A stretch of DNA of 64,000 nucleotides, from positions 134,606-198,605 of the forward strand of contig DUBB01000031.1 of NCBI GenBank assembly GCA_012960535.1. The letters run 5' to 3'. The notes below the pieces were generated by a model. It worked only from the letters and a program-made list of their open reading frames with translations, did no database searches and was not told the DNA's origin. Numbering within the stretch: the first letter of the stretch is position 1; every line of letters starts with the position of its first letter. The position numbers were made by a program, and so were the translations under genes. Shown one piece after another: positions 17,534 to 27,200 of the stretch. This DNA is from Gammaproteobacteria bacterium (GTDB lineage: Bacteria > Pseudomonadota > Gammaproteobacteria > Pseudomonadales > Azotimanducaceae).

Positions 17534-17755
17534 ATGAGCATCGAAGAGTCTCCAATGTACGAAGTGTTTGCTCGCGAAAAGCTAGACGGCCCGCTGTCGC
17601 ATATCGGTTGCATACGTGCAGCCAACCGCGAACTAGCAGCCGCACATGCCGGCATGACTTACTCAGAAAAACCCTGGGTCGAAATGTGCGTCGCACCCAC
17701 CGATTCATTTTTACGCTGCATTGGGGATGACAAGGACGTAATCGGCCATGTCTGA
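17534..17755 (+). CDS. paaB: PaaB-like small subunit of the epoxidase
   Basis: A 73-residue protein whose N terminus, MYEVFAREKLDGPLSHIGCI, aligns with the PaaB hallmark 'LYEVFVRGKQGLSHRHVGSL'. It continues with RAANRELAAAHAGMTYSE where PaaB has 'HAADERMALENARDAYTRR'. E. coli PaaB has 95 residues, so this form lacks the C-terminal tail. PaaB bridges PaaAC heterodimers. The ATG at 17534 has GGAG spaced upstream, and its end overlaps the next gene by 8 bases. Order A-D-B rather than A-B-C-D is unusual. Confidence 0.8.
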   Translation: MSIEESPMYEVFAREKLDGPLSHIGCIRAANRELAAAHAGMTYSEKPWVEMCVAPTDSFLRCIGDDKDVIGHV

Positions 17756-17951
17756 TCCTCCTAACCGCGCTCACGCTGCATTCAACGATGCTTTCGATAA
17801 TATAGTGGAATGCCCATGGTGCGCTTCAACAAAAACCGAAGTATCCAGCCCATTTGGCGGAACGGTCTCGGAAATTCTATTTAAGTGCAACGCCTGCAAC
17901 GAGGGCTTCGGTTTTATGAAATGGGATGAACGATTTCAGGAGAACGACTAG
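17748..17951 (+). CDS. Stand-alone zinc-ribbon protein equivalent to the C-terminal domain of PaaD
   Basis: A 67-residue protein with two CxxC pairs, VECPWCASTKTE and FKCNACNEGFGFMKWD, separated by SSPFGGTVSEIL. This spacing and the S.FG.T....Y/F.C..C..PF.YFK pattern match the C-terminal metal-binding domain of PaaD ('CPHCGSADT..SEFGSTACKALYRC..C'). It therefore appears to be the second half of a split PaaD. It overlaps the paaB-like gene by 8 bases and shares one base with the GTG of the paaC-like gene. It is easily missed by annotation because of its size. Confidence 0.8.
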   Translation: MSDPPNRAHAAFNDAFDNIVECPWCASTKTEVSSPFGGTVSEILFKCNACNEGFGFMKWDERFQEND

Positions 17952-18766
17952 TGGCCAAAGATAAAACCCTGCTCTCAGAACTCCTATGCCTGGCGGACAG
18001 CAAGTGGACGCTAGGACACTGGTATATCAAGGTCATGCTGAATTGCCGTACGCTAGCAGATGCAACCGCGTTCGCCGGTATGTCTCAGGACGAACTAGGG
18101 CATACACGGGCCTTATTCAAATTCCTGGAAGACTCACAAGATCTTGCGGAGCATCAGCTGGAATTTGGGCGCAATGCCAACCAGATCCACAACATGCAAT
18201 TACTGGATCAAGCCCCGCAAAACCGAGGCGACTTTATGCTCACCGCTTACCTTGCTGAAACCGCGGCATGGCACTTTCTAGCTACATTTAAAAACAGTAG
18301 CCATGCAGATATTGGGGGCATGGTGAAACACTTTGGCAAAGAAAGTCGTTTTCATCGATTAAGTCTTTTGGGTTGGGTAAAAAATCTGGATGCCGAGGAA
18401 AAGCAGCAAATGGTGACTGTATGGCCGCATCGCCTGCCCCTGGCGCTGCAGTGGTTTGGTGCTAAAAACGACAATGACCCGCTCCTTGATGCCGGTATTC
18501 GCACAGCGCGGGTGGAGGATGCGAAGGCTGCATTTACCGACGGACCCGTGCAGGAACTGCAAGGTCTTTTAAATCAAGACAGCAGACCTGCAGAACCAGT
18601 GGATAAAATTCCCTGGGATGCGCTTAGGCGAAGACCTAGAGGTTCAGCAATGCCGGCATCTTTATGGGAAGCCATGCTTCCTACCAATAAGGAGGCCAGC
18701 TTGGCACGACGGCCGCTTTCAATCAGTATTGAAGATAACATCGACTTGTTTGATAAAACGGGCTAA
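17951..18766 (+). CDS. paaC: PaaC-like structural subunit of the epoxidase
   Basis: A 271-residue ferritin-fold protein corresponding to PaaC, the non-catalytic partner of PaaA. Supporting segments are LADSKWTLGHWYIKVML (PaaC 'LGDNCLVLSQRLGEWC'), AYLAETAAWHFLATFKNSS, and GKESRFHRLSLLGWVKNL, matching E. coli 'IKEVRYHLRFSRGWLERL'. Unlike E. coli PaaC, which reads LDLLGQAR, it keeps an ExxH pair in SQDELGHTRALF (Glu48/His51). The KESRFH helix lacks the second Glu of a full diiron motif. The GTG start overlaps the preceding stop by one base. No paaE-type reductase follows; the next gene is an amidohydrolase 45 bp downstream. Confidence 0.83.
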   Translation: MAKDKTLLSELLCLADSKWTLGHWYIKVMLNCRTLADATAFAGMSQDELGHTRALFKFLEDSQDLAEHQLEFGRNANQIHNMQLLDQAPQNRGDFMLTAYLAETAAWHFLATFKNSSHADIGGMVKHFGKESRFHRLSLLGWVKNLDAEEKQQMVTVWPHRLPLALQWFGAKNDNDPLLDAGIRTARVEDAKAAFTDGPVQELQGLLNQDSRPAEPVDKIPWDALRRRPRGSAMPASLWEAMLPTNKEASLARRPLSISIEDNIDLFDKTG

Positions 18767-18811
18767 CAATAGGCTGACCCAACTCAAAAACCCTTAGATA
18801 TAGGACGACTC

Positions 18812-20182
18812 ATGCGATATCCAAGATTAGTTCACCTACTTATTCTACTGATGATAACAATATCCGCACACCACGCGACCGCAGACACCCTATTTACCAA
18901 CGTTAACGTATTTGACGGTCAGTCTGATCAGTTGCTTACGCGCCAGAACGTGTTGGTCATGTCAAACAGGATCGCCAAAATCTCAGCCCGACCAATCGAT
19001 GCGCCATCCGCCGCTATAATATCCGGCGAGGACATGACGCTGATGCCGGGACTGATCGATGTACACACCCATCTGGCATTCAATGACCGAACTACCAAAA
19101 TTGAAGCGGATTTTACCCTGGACTATATGGGGATTCGCACTGCCAAAGTGGCCGAACGGACCTTAATGGAAGGATTTACCAGCGTCCGGGATCTGGGTGG
19201 ACCGGTGTTTGGAACGCAACGCGCTATTGACGAGGGACTCATAGTAGGCCCACGAATATTTGCCTCTGGCGCTTTCCTCAGCCAAACCAGCGGACATGGT
19301 GACTTTCGCGCACGCAATGATCGCAATCCGACGCTGACCGGAAACCGAGACTCGAATTTTGAACGGCTTGGGGTCAGTATTATCGCCGATGGCACCACCA
19401 ATGTCTTAGCCGCCACTCGTCAGAACCTAATGCAAGGCGCAACCCAAATCAAAATCATGGCCGGCGGTGGTGGCGCATCATCCTACGACCCCATTGATAC
19501 GACCCAATACACAGAAGAGGAAATGCGCGCGGCGGTAAGTGCAGCTGCTGACTGGGGAACCTACGTCACAGCGCACCTGTTTAACCCCAAATCAGCAAAA
19601 CGTGCCATCCGCGCTGGCATTCAATGTTTGGACCATGCCCTATTCATTGACGAGGCTACCATAAGGATGGCGGTGAAGGCCGATGTTTTCGTTGCGCCAC
19701 AGTTCTGGGCCCTGTCACCAGAACTGTTCAAGCATCCTGATCTAAAGGTCGAAAAACATGAAGCAATCCGTGCCATGCATGCCTTGGCTAAGGACTTTGT
19801 ACCCCTGCTTATCAAACACAAAGCCAAAGTGCCATTTGCAACAGATCTTTTAGGCGACCCGGATGAAGGGGCTAAATCCCGCCACTATGAAATCGCCTGG
19901 CGGGCAGAACTGTTCGGCAGCAACTTCGAAGTGTTACGGCAGATGACATCGGTTGGCGGCGAACTGCTCGCCCGCTCTGGGCCACGCAACCCTGCGGTAG
20001 GTTCGCTGGGCGTAATCGAACCTGGCGCCATGGCTGATATCCTCCTGGTTGAAGGCAATCCGTTAGAAGATTTGAGTGTCATCGGCGCCAACCCAAAATG
20101 GTTTGACGCTCCAAAACCTGGTCCCATCGATAGCATAAGGTTGATCATGAAAGACGGTGTAATCTACAAAAATACGCTTTAA
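18812..20182 (+). CDS. Exported amidohydrolase (prolidase/imidazolonepropionase-like)
   Basis: A 456-residue amidohydrolase with a signal peptide (MRYPRLVHLLILLMITISAH...ATA|DT), so periplasmic. The metal-binding LMPGLIDVHTHLAF motif, the likely carboxylated lysine in QIKIMAGGGGAS, ITAH-type histidine in TYVTAHLFNP, LDHALFID and the metal Asp in PFATDLLGD are in the expected order for the Sgx/prolidase-like subgroup. That subgroup includes peptidases acting on Xaa-Pro, Xaa-Arg/Lys and N-acyl conjugates. It is placed between the PaaC-like gene and a transporter (5 bp to the next gene). It probably hydrolyses an amide outside the cytoplasm so that the product can be imported; this is inference. 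Confidence 0.87.
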   Translation: MRYPRLVHLLILLMITISAHHATADTLFTNVNVFDGQSDQLLTRQNVLVMSNRIAKISARPIDAPSAAIISGEDMTLMPGLIDVHTHLAFNDRTTKIEADFTLDYMGIRTAKVAERTLMEGFTSVRDLGGPVFGTQRAIDEGLIVGPRIFASGAFLSQTSGHGDFRARNDRNPTLTGNRDSNFERLGVSIIADGTTNVLAATRQNLMQGATQIKIMAGGGGASSYDPIDTTQYTEEEMRAAVSAAADWGTYVTAHLFNPKSAKRAIRAGIQCLDHALFIDEATIRMAVKADVFVAPQFWALSPELFKHPDLKVEKHEAIRAMHALAKDFVPLLIKHKAKVPFATDLLGDPDEGAKSRHYEIAWRAELFGSNFEVLRQMTSVGGELLARSGPRNPAVGSLGVIEPGAMADILLVEGNPLEDLSVIGANPKWFDAPKPGPIDSIRLIMKDGVIYKNTL

Positions 20183-20187
20183 CTAGC

Positions 20188-21267
20188 ATGTTAGATTCCA
20201 AACTTTACCGAGTCGTTTTACTTCCCTCAGCGGTTTTCCTGTCGGTTATTTTTGGCGGCTCCTACGGATCGGGCCAGGAAATGGTCCAATTCGTCACCTC
20301 GGCGGGACCTGATGGCGGCTATATTGCGCTACTCACCACCGCACTGGTATGGGGTATGCTGCTCGGAACCAGTTTTGAACTCGCACGCTTATTTCGAACC
20401 CATGAGTACGCAGGTTTTATGCAGGTGCTACTGAAACGCGGTGCTATCGTGTACGAAGTAGCCATCTTATTGAGCATGGTTCTGGTACTTGCAATCTGCG
20501 CCTCCGGGGCAGGCACCGTCCTTGGCGAGCATTTTAGGGTACCCATTTGGATTGGCAGTATGGCCCTGCTGATTGTCGCCGTTATTCTGAACTATTACGG
20601 TAAGGCCCTGGTCGAACGTACCATGATCGCCGCCATCGTCGCATTGTTGGGATTGCTAGTTATTTTAGGATTCACGGTACTCAATACCCCGAGCCTTGAG
20701 CTAGAGCAAGGGTTTACTAATACCAATCCCATTCTAAGTGGCGGGCAGTATGCTATTGTGAACGGCGGTTTCATTCCATTGCTTGTCTACTGCGGGCGTG
20801 GTGTCCAATCTCGAAGTGAATCCTATACCGCTGGTTTCTGTGCAGCTGTAATTACCGTGATACCAGGTCTTATTCTGCACACCAGTTTTCTAACCAGCTA
20901 TCCTCAGGTGCTTTCAGAAAGCCTACCCGCTTACTTTGTAATCTCACAGTTAATGTCGCCGACATTCTTGTCCATTTACGTGTTTATCCTATTCGTCATG
21001 ATCATCCAGACTGCCGTTGGCATTACCCAGGGATTGACCGACAGGTTTGATGCCTTGAGCTATCGCCGGCGACAGCAACCACTGAACAAAATAACGCATG
21101 CAGGACTGACCGCCGGTGTCATCTCAGCTTCAATGGCCCTAGCAAGCATCGGTTTTGTTGCCCTGATCGCACAAGGCTACAACATCCTGGTCTACGTTTT
21201 TATCGCGACTTTTGTAGTGCCACTGCTCACTTATGGTCTTTATCTGATCTTAAGAAGTAAGTCATGA
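20188..21267 (+). CDS. YkvI-type integral membrane transporter
   Basis: A 359-residue hydrophobic protein with about ten membrane segments. The N terminus, VFLSVIFGGSYGSGQEMVQF, matches the hallmark 'GAGFATGQEIIQF' unwound helix of YkvI proteins, which belong to the APC/LeuT-like superfamily and are largely uncharacterised. Later segments (YAIVNGGFIPLLVYCGRG, TAVGITQGLTDRFDAL) fit the same family. The gene begins 5 bp after the exported amidohydrolase and overlaps the racemase gene by 4 bases (ATGA). Cargo released by the amidohydrolase is the obvious candidate substrate, but no transport data exist for this subgroup as far as I know. Confidence 0.82.
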   Translation: MLDSKLYRVVLLPSAVFLSVIFGGSYGSGQEMVQFVTSAGPDGGYIALLTTALVWGMLLGTSFELARLFRTHEYAGFMQVLLKRGAIVYEVAILLSMVLVLAICASGAGTVLGEHFRVPIWIGSMALLIVAVILNYYGKALVERTMIAAIVALLGLLVILGFTVLNTPSLELEQGFTNTNPILSGGQYAIVNGGFIPLLVYCGRGVQSRSESYTAGFCAAVITVIPGLILHTSFLTSYPQVLSESLPAYFVISQLMSPTFLSIYVFILFVMIIQTAVGITQGLTDRFDALSYRRRQQPLNKITHAGLTAGVISASMALASIGFVALIAQGYNILVYVFIATFVVPLLTYGLYLILRSKS

Positions 21268-22415
21268 GCGGCCCTTTAAGCAACTACAAGATCATTGAAA
21301 TTGCCGGCATCGGTCCCGGACAACTTTGCGGCATGTTGTTAGCCGACTTGGGTGCTACCGTAATCAGAATTGACCGCAAAGAAGATGCCGATCTAGGAAT
21401 CGGCATGCCAGCAAAATACAACCTCATGAACCGCTCTCGACCCGCTATCGCAGTCGATCTCAAGTCTGAAGCTGGCGTCGAATTGGTAAAAACGCTAATC
21501 GGCGAGGCCGACGCACTATTCGAAGGCTTTCGACCGGGTGTCATGGAACGGCTTGGACTTGGACCGGAAATTTGCATGGCACTCAACCCAAAACTGGTCT
21601 ACGGCCGCATGACCGGCTGGGGTCAAGATGGCCCAATGGCTCAAGCTGTAGGACATGACCCTAATTACATTGCGCTTACTGGCGTGCTCGCCAGCATCGG
21701 CGATAAAGAAGGTGCCCCGGTATATCCGCTGAATCTCATTGGCGATTTCGGCGGCGGCGGGGTTTATCTCGCGTTTGGTTTGCTGGCAGCACTCCTGGAA
21801 ACCAATCGCAGTGGCCAAGGTCAGGTTGTCGATGCCGCGATGGTTGATGGCATCGCTTCTATGATGACCCTGTTCCACGGCCTGTTAGCGGGTCGTATGT
21901 GGCAAGAATCACGCGGCAGCAATATGATCGATGCAGGCGCGCCTAATGTACATGTGTATCGAACCCGTGATAATGCCTACATGGCAGTGGGCGCAGTAGA
22001 AGCCCGATTCTTCAAAAACCTTACTAGGACTCTGGGGCTCGACATAGACCCCGAGCTAAGGAACAAACCCAAGCATTGGGCCGAATTAACAGCCCAGATT
22101 CAACAGGTGTTCTCGACCAAAACCCGCGACCAATGGAGTGATATTTTCGCTGAGGTCGATGCTTGTGTCAGCCCTGTCTTATCACTCACTGAAGCCACAC
22201 AGCAGCAACATCTGGTTGCTCGGGCAACCTATGTTGAGGTAGAAGGCATAATCCAGCCAGCCCCAGCACCGCGATTTTCTCGCACACCAGGAGAGATTTC
22301 TCAGCCGCCGCTGGAATCGGGAACAGACAACGTCAGTGCCCTCAAACCATGGAGTATGACAAAAAACCAAGTAGAGCAACTAGAACGTGACGGCACGCTT
22401 TTAAAAACAGATTGA
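21264..22415 (+). CDS. Alpha-methylacyl-CoA racemase (CaiB/BaiF family)
   Basis: A 383-residue member of the class III CoA transferase fold with strong alpha-methylacyl-CoA racemase features. The N terminus is YKIIEIAGIGPGQLCGMLLA, and FEGFRPGVMERLGLGPE and YGRMTGWGQDGP follow. The catalytic His131 lies in AVGHDPNYIAL and Asp161 in NLIGDFGGGGVYLAF, equivalent to His126 and Asp156 of the mycobacterial enzyme. These enzymes epimerise 2-methylacyl-CoAs, including steroid side chains and 2-arylpropionyl-CoAs. Finding one inside the Paa-like operon suggests an alpha-methyl-branched CoA substrate. Its ATG overlaps the transporter stop. Confidence 0.9.
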   Translation: MSGPLSNYKIIEIAGIGPGQLCGMLLADLGATVIRIDRKEDADLGIGMPAKYNLMNRSRPAIAVDLKSEAGVELVKTLIGEADALFEGFRPGVMERLGLGPEICMALNPKLVYGRMTGWGQDGPMAQAVGHDPNYIALTGVLASIGDKEGAPVYPLNLIGDFGGGGVYLAFGLLAALLETNRSGQGQVVDAAMVDGIASMMTLFHGLLAGRMWQESRGSNMIDAGAPNVHVYRTRDNAYMAVGAVEARFFKNLTRTLGLDIDPELRNKPKHWAELTAQIQQVFSTKTRDQWSDIFAEVDACVSPVLSLTEATQQQHLVARATYVEVEGIIQPAPAPRFSRTPGEISQPPLESGTDNVSALKPWSMTKNQVEQLERDGTLLKTD

Positions 22416-22448
22416 TTAAACTGTATTGACTGCGCTGTAAGGAGCACT

Positions 22449-23579
22449 ATGTTTTCGGAACTTAGCAAGAAACTCGGAATAGAACACGCGATCTTTGCGT
22501 TTTCTCACTGTCGCGATGTTGTCGCCGCGGTAAGCAACTCAGGCGGTATGGGTGTTCTCGGTGCGGGCTGGTTTTCGCCCGAGCAATTGGCCGAAGAACT
22601 CAACTGGCTGGATAATCACGTCAAGGGCATCTACGGCGTGGATGTCGTTATTCCCCAGAAATACGAAGGTATGGAGGAAATTGATCCGGACGCGCTCGAG
22701 GACAGACTCTGGAAACAGATCCCGAACGAGCATATCGACTTCGCCAATAAACTGTTGAGTGACCAGGGTGTACCCGAGTGGCCTAAGGATATGCCTCATA
22801 CGGAACCCACACTGCCTGGCGCCACCTATGCAACTGCACTGCCATTAATTCAAGAAGCACTAACCCGACCCAAGTGCAAGGTCATTGTAAACGCACTGGG
22901 TACACCACCCGACGATGTCATAAAAATGGTACACAACAGCGGCCGTCTGATAGGCGCACTGTGCGGCAAGGTGAAACAGGCCATAGCACATAAAGACGCG
23001 GGCCTCGACTTCGTAGTTGCCCAGGGTAGCGAGGGTGGGGGTCATACCGGTGAAATTGGTAGCATTGTGCTTTGGCCACAGATCGCCGACGCTATCACGC
23101 CACTGCCGATGCTTGCCGCAGGCGGCATTGGTAACGGACGGCAGATGCTGGCGGCTATGTCCTCCGGCGCAGCAGGTGTTTGGACCGGGTCACTGTGGCT
23201 GACAGTTGAAGAAGCCACTAGTCAACCAGCGCAGAAAGAATCCTATTTAAATGCGACCAGTGAAGATACCGTGCGCTCTCGAGCCTGGACTGGCAAACCA
23301 GCTAGGCTGATCAAAAACCAGTGGACCGACTTGTGGGATGATGTTTCTACACCCAAACCTCTCGGTATGCCTATGCAATTCATGGTCAGCGCAGACGCAC
23401 GCCGTCGCACAGAACGCTATGCTGGCATTGCAAAGACCCAAGCTGTCGCAATGAATCCAGCTGGACAAGTCATCGGTCAGTTTAACCAAGTGGAATCATG
23501 TCGTGCTGTTATGTATAGACTTCTGACCGAGTACGCCGACACATTGGAACGTTTAAACAAATTGGTACCAGATCGCTAA
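22449..23579 (+). CDS. Nitronate monooxygenase / 2-nitropropane dioxygenase-like FMN protein
   Basis: A 376-residue FMN TIM-barrel protein. The catalytic/FMN-phosphate motif VAQGSEGGGHTGEIGSIVLW contains the family His. SNSGGMGVLGAGWFSPEQL and AAGGIGNGRQMLAAMSSGA are further signature loops. Related enzymes oxidise nitronates, while some family members are quinone or enoyl-CoA reductases, so nitronate chemistry is not assured. It has a good Shine-Dalgarno (AAGGAG) and ends the 16.2-23.6 kb operon. One attractive alternative is a flavin reductase or dehydrogenase step on the CoA thioester made by the preceding enzymes. Confidence 0.85.
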   Translation: MFSELSKKLGIEHAIFAFSHCRDVVAAVSNSGGMGVLGAGWFSPEQLAEELNWLDNHVKGIYGVDVVIPQKYEGMEEIDPDALEDRLWKQIPNEHIDFANKLLSDQGVPEWPKDMPHTEPTLPGATYATALPLIQEALTRPKCKVIVNALGTPPDDVIKMVHNSGRLIGALCGKVKQAIAHKDAGLDFVVAQGSEGGGHTGEIGSIVLWPQIADAITPLPMLAAGGIGNGRQMLAAMSSGAAGVWTGSLWLTVEEATSQPAQKESYLNATSEDTVRSRAWTGKPARLIKNQWTDLWDDVSTPKPLGMPMQFMVSADARRRTERYAGIAKTQAVAMNPAGQVIGQFNQVESCRAVMYRLLTEYADTLERLNKLVPDR

Positions 23580-23732
23580 CATCCCACTGTGCCCCGGACA
23601 AGCTGCAGAGAGATCACCATCAGTCAGCAATATTCCTTGCGCTTAGGTGGCCCATCACCAGTTCAATTACTCACGCATGAGTGATACCTGATCCGACGCC
23701 GCTGCCAATTCTATCTTCTAACCGATGCAAGG

Positions 23733-24218
23733 CTAATAAAGTTCGAGTTCCGCCTGCACCTCAACCGGGATACCAAATGGTAATCCTCCCATGCCCACAG
23801 CAGAACGGGCGGCCATACCTCTTTCCGGACCAAAAATTTCTATTATGGTCTCCGAAAACCCATTGATTACTGGCGTCTGGCCGGTAAAACCAGGCGCTGT
23901 GTTAACCATGCCCAAAACAGATACCCAAGTCTTGATGTTGTCGAGCGTACCGAATTCACGCTGCAATGTACCCAGCATGGCCAGAGCCACACGGCGGGCC
24001 GCGTGAATGGCCTGCTCCTGGGTGACGTCTGAGCCAACCTGTCCCAATGGCTCAGCAATGGATCCATCATCATTTTGCGGACCATGGCCGGATACCAATA
24101 CGCGTTTACCGACCACTTTCACCATAGCCAACGGCACAGTTATACCAGGAGGAATCTGCACGGCTGCAGGCAAGGTCAAACCGAGGTCAATGATCCTTTG
24201 ATCAATGGATTCGCTCAT
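23733..24218 (-). CDS. RidA/YjgF-family protein
   Basis: A 161-residue Rid-superfamily protein. The conserved arginine lies in GMAARSAVGMGGLPFGIPVE, matching 'PARS' of RidA, and is followed by the C-terminal VEVQAELEL strand. RidA hydrolyses reactive enamines/imines formed from amino acids; other subfamilies have different substrates. This form is longer than typical RidA (about 128 residues), like the YjgF subgroup with an N-terminal extension. ATG 24218 is chosen because AGGAG sits 8 bases upstream; a GTG at 24227 is too close to it. It starts 18 bp after the stop of the indolepyruvate oxidoreductase gene on the same strand. Confidence 0.88.
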   Translation of the reverse strand: MSESIDQRIIDLGLTLPAAVQIPPGITVPLAMVKVVGKRVLVSGHGPQNDDGSIAEPLGQVGSDVTQEQAIHAARRVALAMLGTLQREFGTLDNIKTWVSVLGMVNTAPGFTGQTPVINGFSETIIEIFGPERGMAARSAVGMGGLPFGIPVEVQAELELY

Positions 24219-24236
24219 TTTATTCACTCCTACTAA

Positions 24237-27200
24237 CTACGCGGCGTACGCTTTAATTAAGTTGCGCCTGGCTTTAACTAACGTAGACCTGCGCACTTCC
24301 ACTTGCTCAATACTCGCTTCTTTGACGTGACCATAACCTCGAATGTGTTCCGGTAGCGAGGCTATTTCAATACTGAGTGATAGATTGTCCTGAGACAGAT
24401 CGCTAATCATCTCTATTATTAAAGCTTCATATTCGTCTACCAAACGACGTTCGTTACGCCGTTCAGCAGATCGCCCAAAGACGTCGAACAGCGAACCGCG
24501 CAAGAACCTAAATTTCGCTAAAAGGCGAAACATAGGCCACATCCAAGCCCCCAAGGTAATCTTCCGAGGCAGGCCCGTTACTTTATCTTTAGGCGCAATT
24601 ACAGGGGGTGATAAATTGAACTGGAGCGTGTAATCACCCTCGAACTGAGCATCGAGCCTGGCTTTGAAAGCTGGCTCGGCGTATAAGCGTGCAACCTCGT
24701 ACTCATCCTTGTAGGCCATGACCTTGTAGAAACACTGAGCAACTGCTCGAGTCAGCGCAACCGATTCAGGCACAACAACATTCTCTGCAGTCCTAATCTT
24801 AGCAATCAATTGACGATAACGATCTGCATATTTCGAATCCTGGTAGGCGATCAATTCTTCGGCAAAAAAATCGATCATCGGGTCGATCCCCTGTGGTAGG
24901 GAGCGGCTCTCGATCTTGTCTCGATAAGCAACGTTCTCAACCGCATCTAGGTCATGTGCTGCTCTTCGCCCCCACTCGAACGCCTCTTTATTCCAATCGA
25001 TTTTCACACCGTTAAGTTCAATGGCTTTGAAAATTGCTGCCTTATTCAGCGGAATAAGACCCAGTTGCCAGGCGTACCCAACCAGAAGCAAATTACTGCC
25101 AATGGAATCCCCAAGCAGGCGAGTTGCCAATTCGGATGCATCTAGAAAAGTGGCGTAGCTGTTGCCCAAGCCATCTAACAGTCTCGCTTCAATAGTGTCT
25201 TCCGGGTATTCCAAATCTGGGTTTAGCAAAAAGTCGCCGGTAAACGCCTTGTGCGTGTTAACCACCGCATGTGTCTTACCCGGGGCTAAGGTACCCAGGG
25301 CATCCTCTCCGCTCATGACCAACATATCGCAGCCCAACATAAGGTCGGTACTCCCCGCATTGAGTCGTGCCGAATTAATGCTGGCTGCATCAGCCGCTAT
25401 TCGAATGTGGGTCATCACAGCTCCACCCTTCTGAGCGAAGCCCATCTGGTCAACGATCGACACACCGCGATCGTCGACATGTGCCGCCATCCCCAGCAAG
25501 GCACCGATTGTGACAACGCCAGTGCCACCAACGCCACCGATCAGGATTCCGTAGTTTTCACCAGGGATTAACGATTTTATTTTGGGCTCAGGCACTTCAG
25601 AGACGGCCGCTGGCACACCGCCCACTCCTTGTCCTTTGCGCGGTTCTCCACCGAGCACCGTTACAAAGCTCGGGCAGAATCCATTGTTGCAGGAGTAGTC
25701 TTTGTTACACGATGATTGATCAATGGATCGCTTGCGGCCAAAAGCGGTTTCAGTGGGGACAATAGACACGCAATTAGATTTGCTTCCACAATCGCCACAG
25801 CCCTCGCACACTCGTTCGTTGATGAACATGCGTTTAGCTGGATCCGGAAAGGTGCCTCGCTTGCGACGTCTACGCTTTTCAGCAGCACAAGTTTGATCAT
25901 AAACAAGAACGCTCACGCCCTTCACTTCGCGAAGCTCGCGCTGAACCAGGTCGAGATCTTCTCGATGGTGCACAGTCACTTCAGGCGCAAAAACGTTGGC
26001 TTCGTATTTCTCGGGCTCATCGCTAACCACAGCAATCCGATGAATCCCTTCACTATAAACCTGATGCGTAATTTGCGGGACACTCAAAGGTCCATCCACG
26101 GGTTGGCCACCTGTCATAGCCACTGCATCGTTGAAGAGAATCTTGTAGGTAATGTTGACGCCTGAAGCAACGGCTGCCCGAATCGCAATAATGCCTGAAT
26201 GGTAATAGGTGCCATCACCCAACTGCTGGAAGATATGCTCTGTTTTTACAAACGGCGACTGACCGACCCAAGGTATGCCTTCACCCCCCATTTGTGTGGC
26301 ATAGCCAACATCTCGATCCATCCAATAGGCCATAAAGTGACAACCAACACCGCCATTGGCTCGACTGCCTTCAGGAACTCTCGTTGAGGTATTGTGAGGG
26401 CAGCCTGAGCAAAAATAAGGCATCCGATTTAACGTCGCAGCAGGTCTCGCGACTGCATTTTTCACCTGCTGATCGAGAAACTGTATTCGGCTATCAATCT
26501 GTTCTGAAGTGTGAAAATAGGCGATTCGTGACGCGATGACACGAGCAATTTTATCGGCGTTTAAATCCCCTACATCGTCAACTAGCAGGCGGCCACTTTC
26601 GTCATGCCGCCCAACCAGTCGAGGGCGTTGATCCCCCGGCAGGTCGTAACAGACACGTCGGATTGCATTTTCGATCTGCTCCCGCTTGTCTTCAATAACC
26701 AGTATTTCTTCCAGGCCACCTGAAAATTCCCGGTAGGTTTCAACATCAACGGGAAACGGCATGGCAACTTTCAAGATCCTGATACCAAGACTCTTGAGCA
26801 TACCGTCATCTATGCCTAGCTCTGCCAATGCTTGCAAGGTATCACGCCAAGTCTTGCCCATCGCGGCTATGCCAAATCGGGAATGTGGTGTGTCGTGGCT
26901 GATACGGTTTAGTTTGTTTGCCCGCGCAAACGCGATTGCTGCTGGGAGTTTGTAGCGGCGAATACGCAATTCCTGATTGAACCACATATCACCGGCACGC
27001 GAGTTTACACCATCCTCTGGAAACTCAAATTCCGGGTAGGCAATCTGGATATGGCTGTAGTCCGCTCGAATCGACGCAGCTGTCTCGATCGTTTCAGGTA
27101 ACAATTTGTACCCTACCCAGGCACCAGAAAAACGTGACAGGGCGATGCCATACAGCCCCAGATCAAAGACCTCCTGGATATCAGCTGGATACAAAACTGG

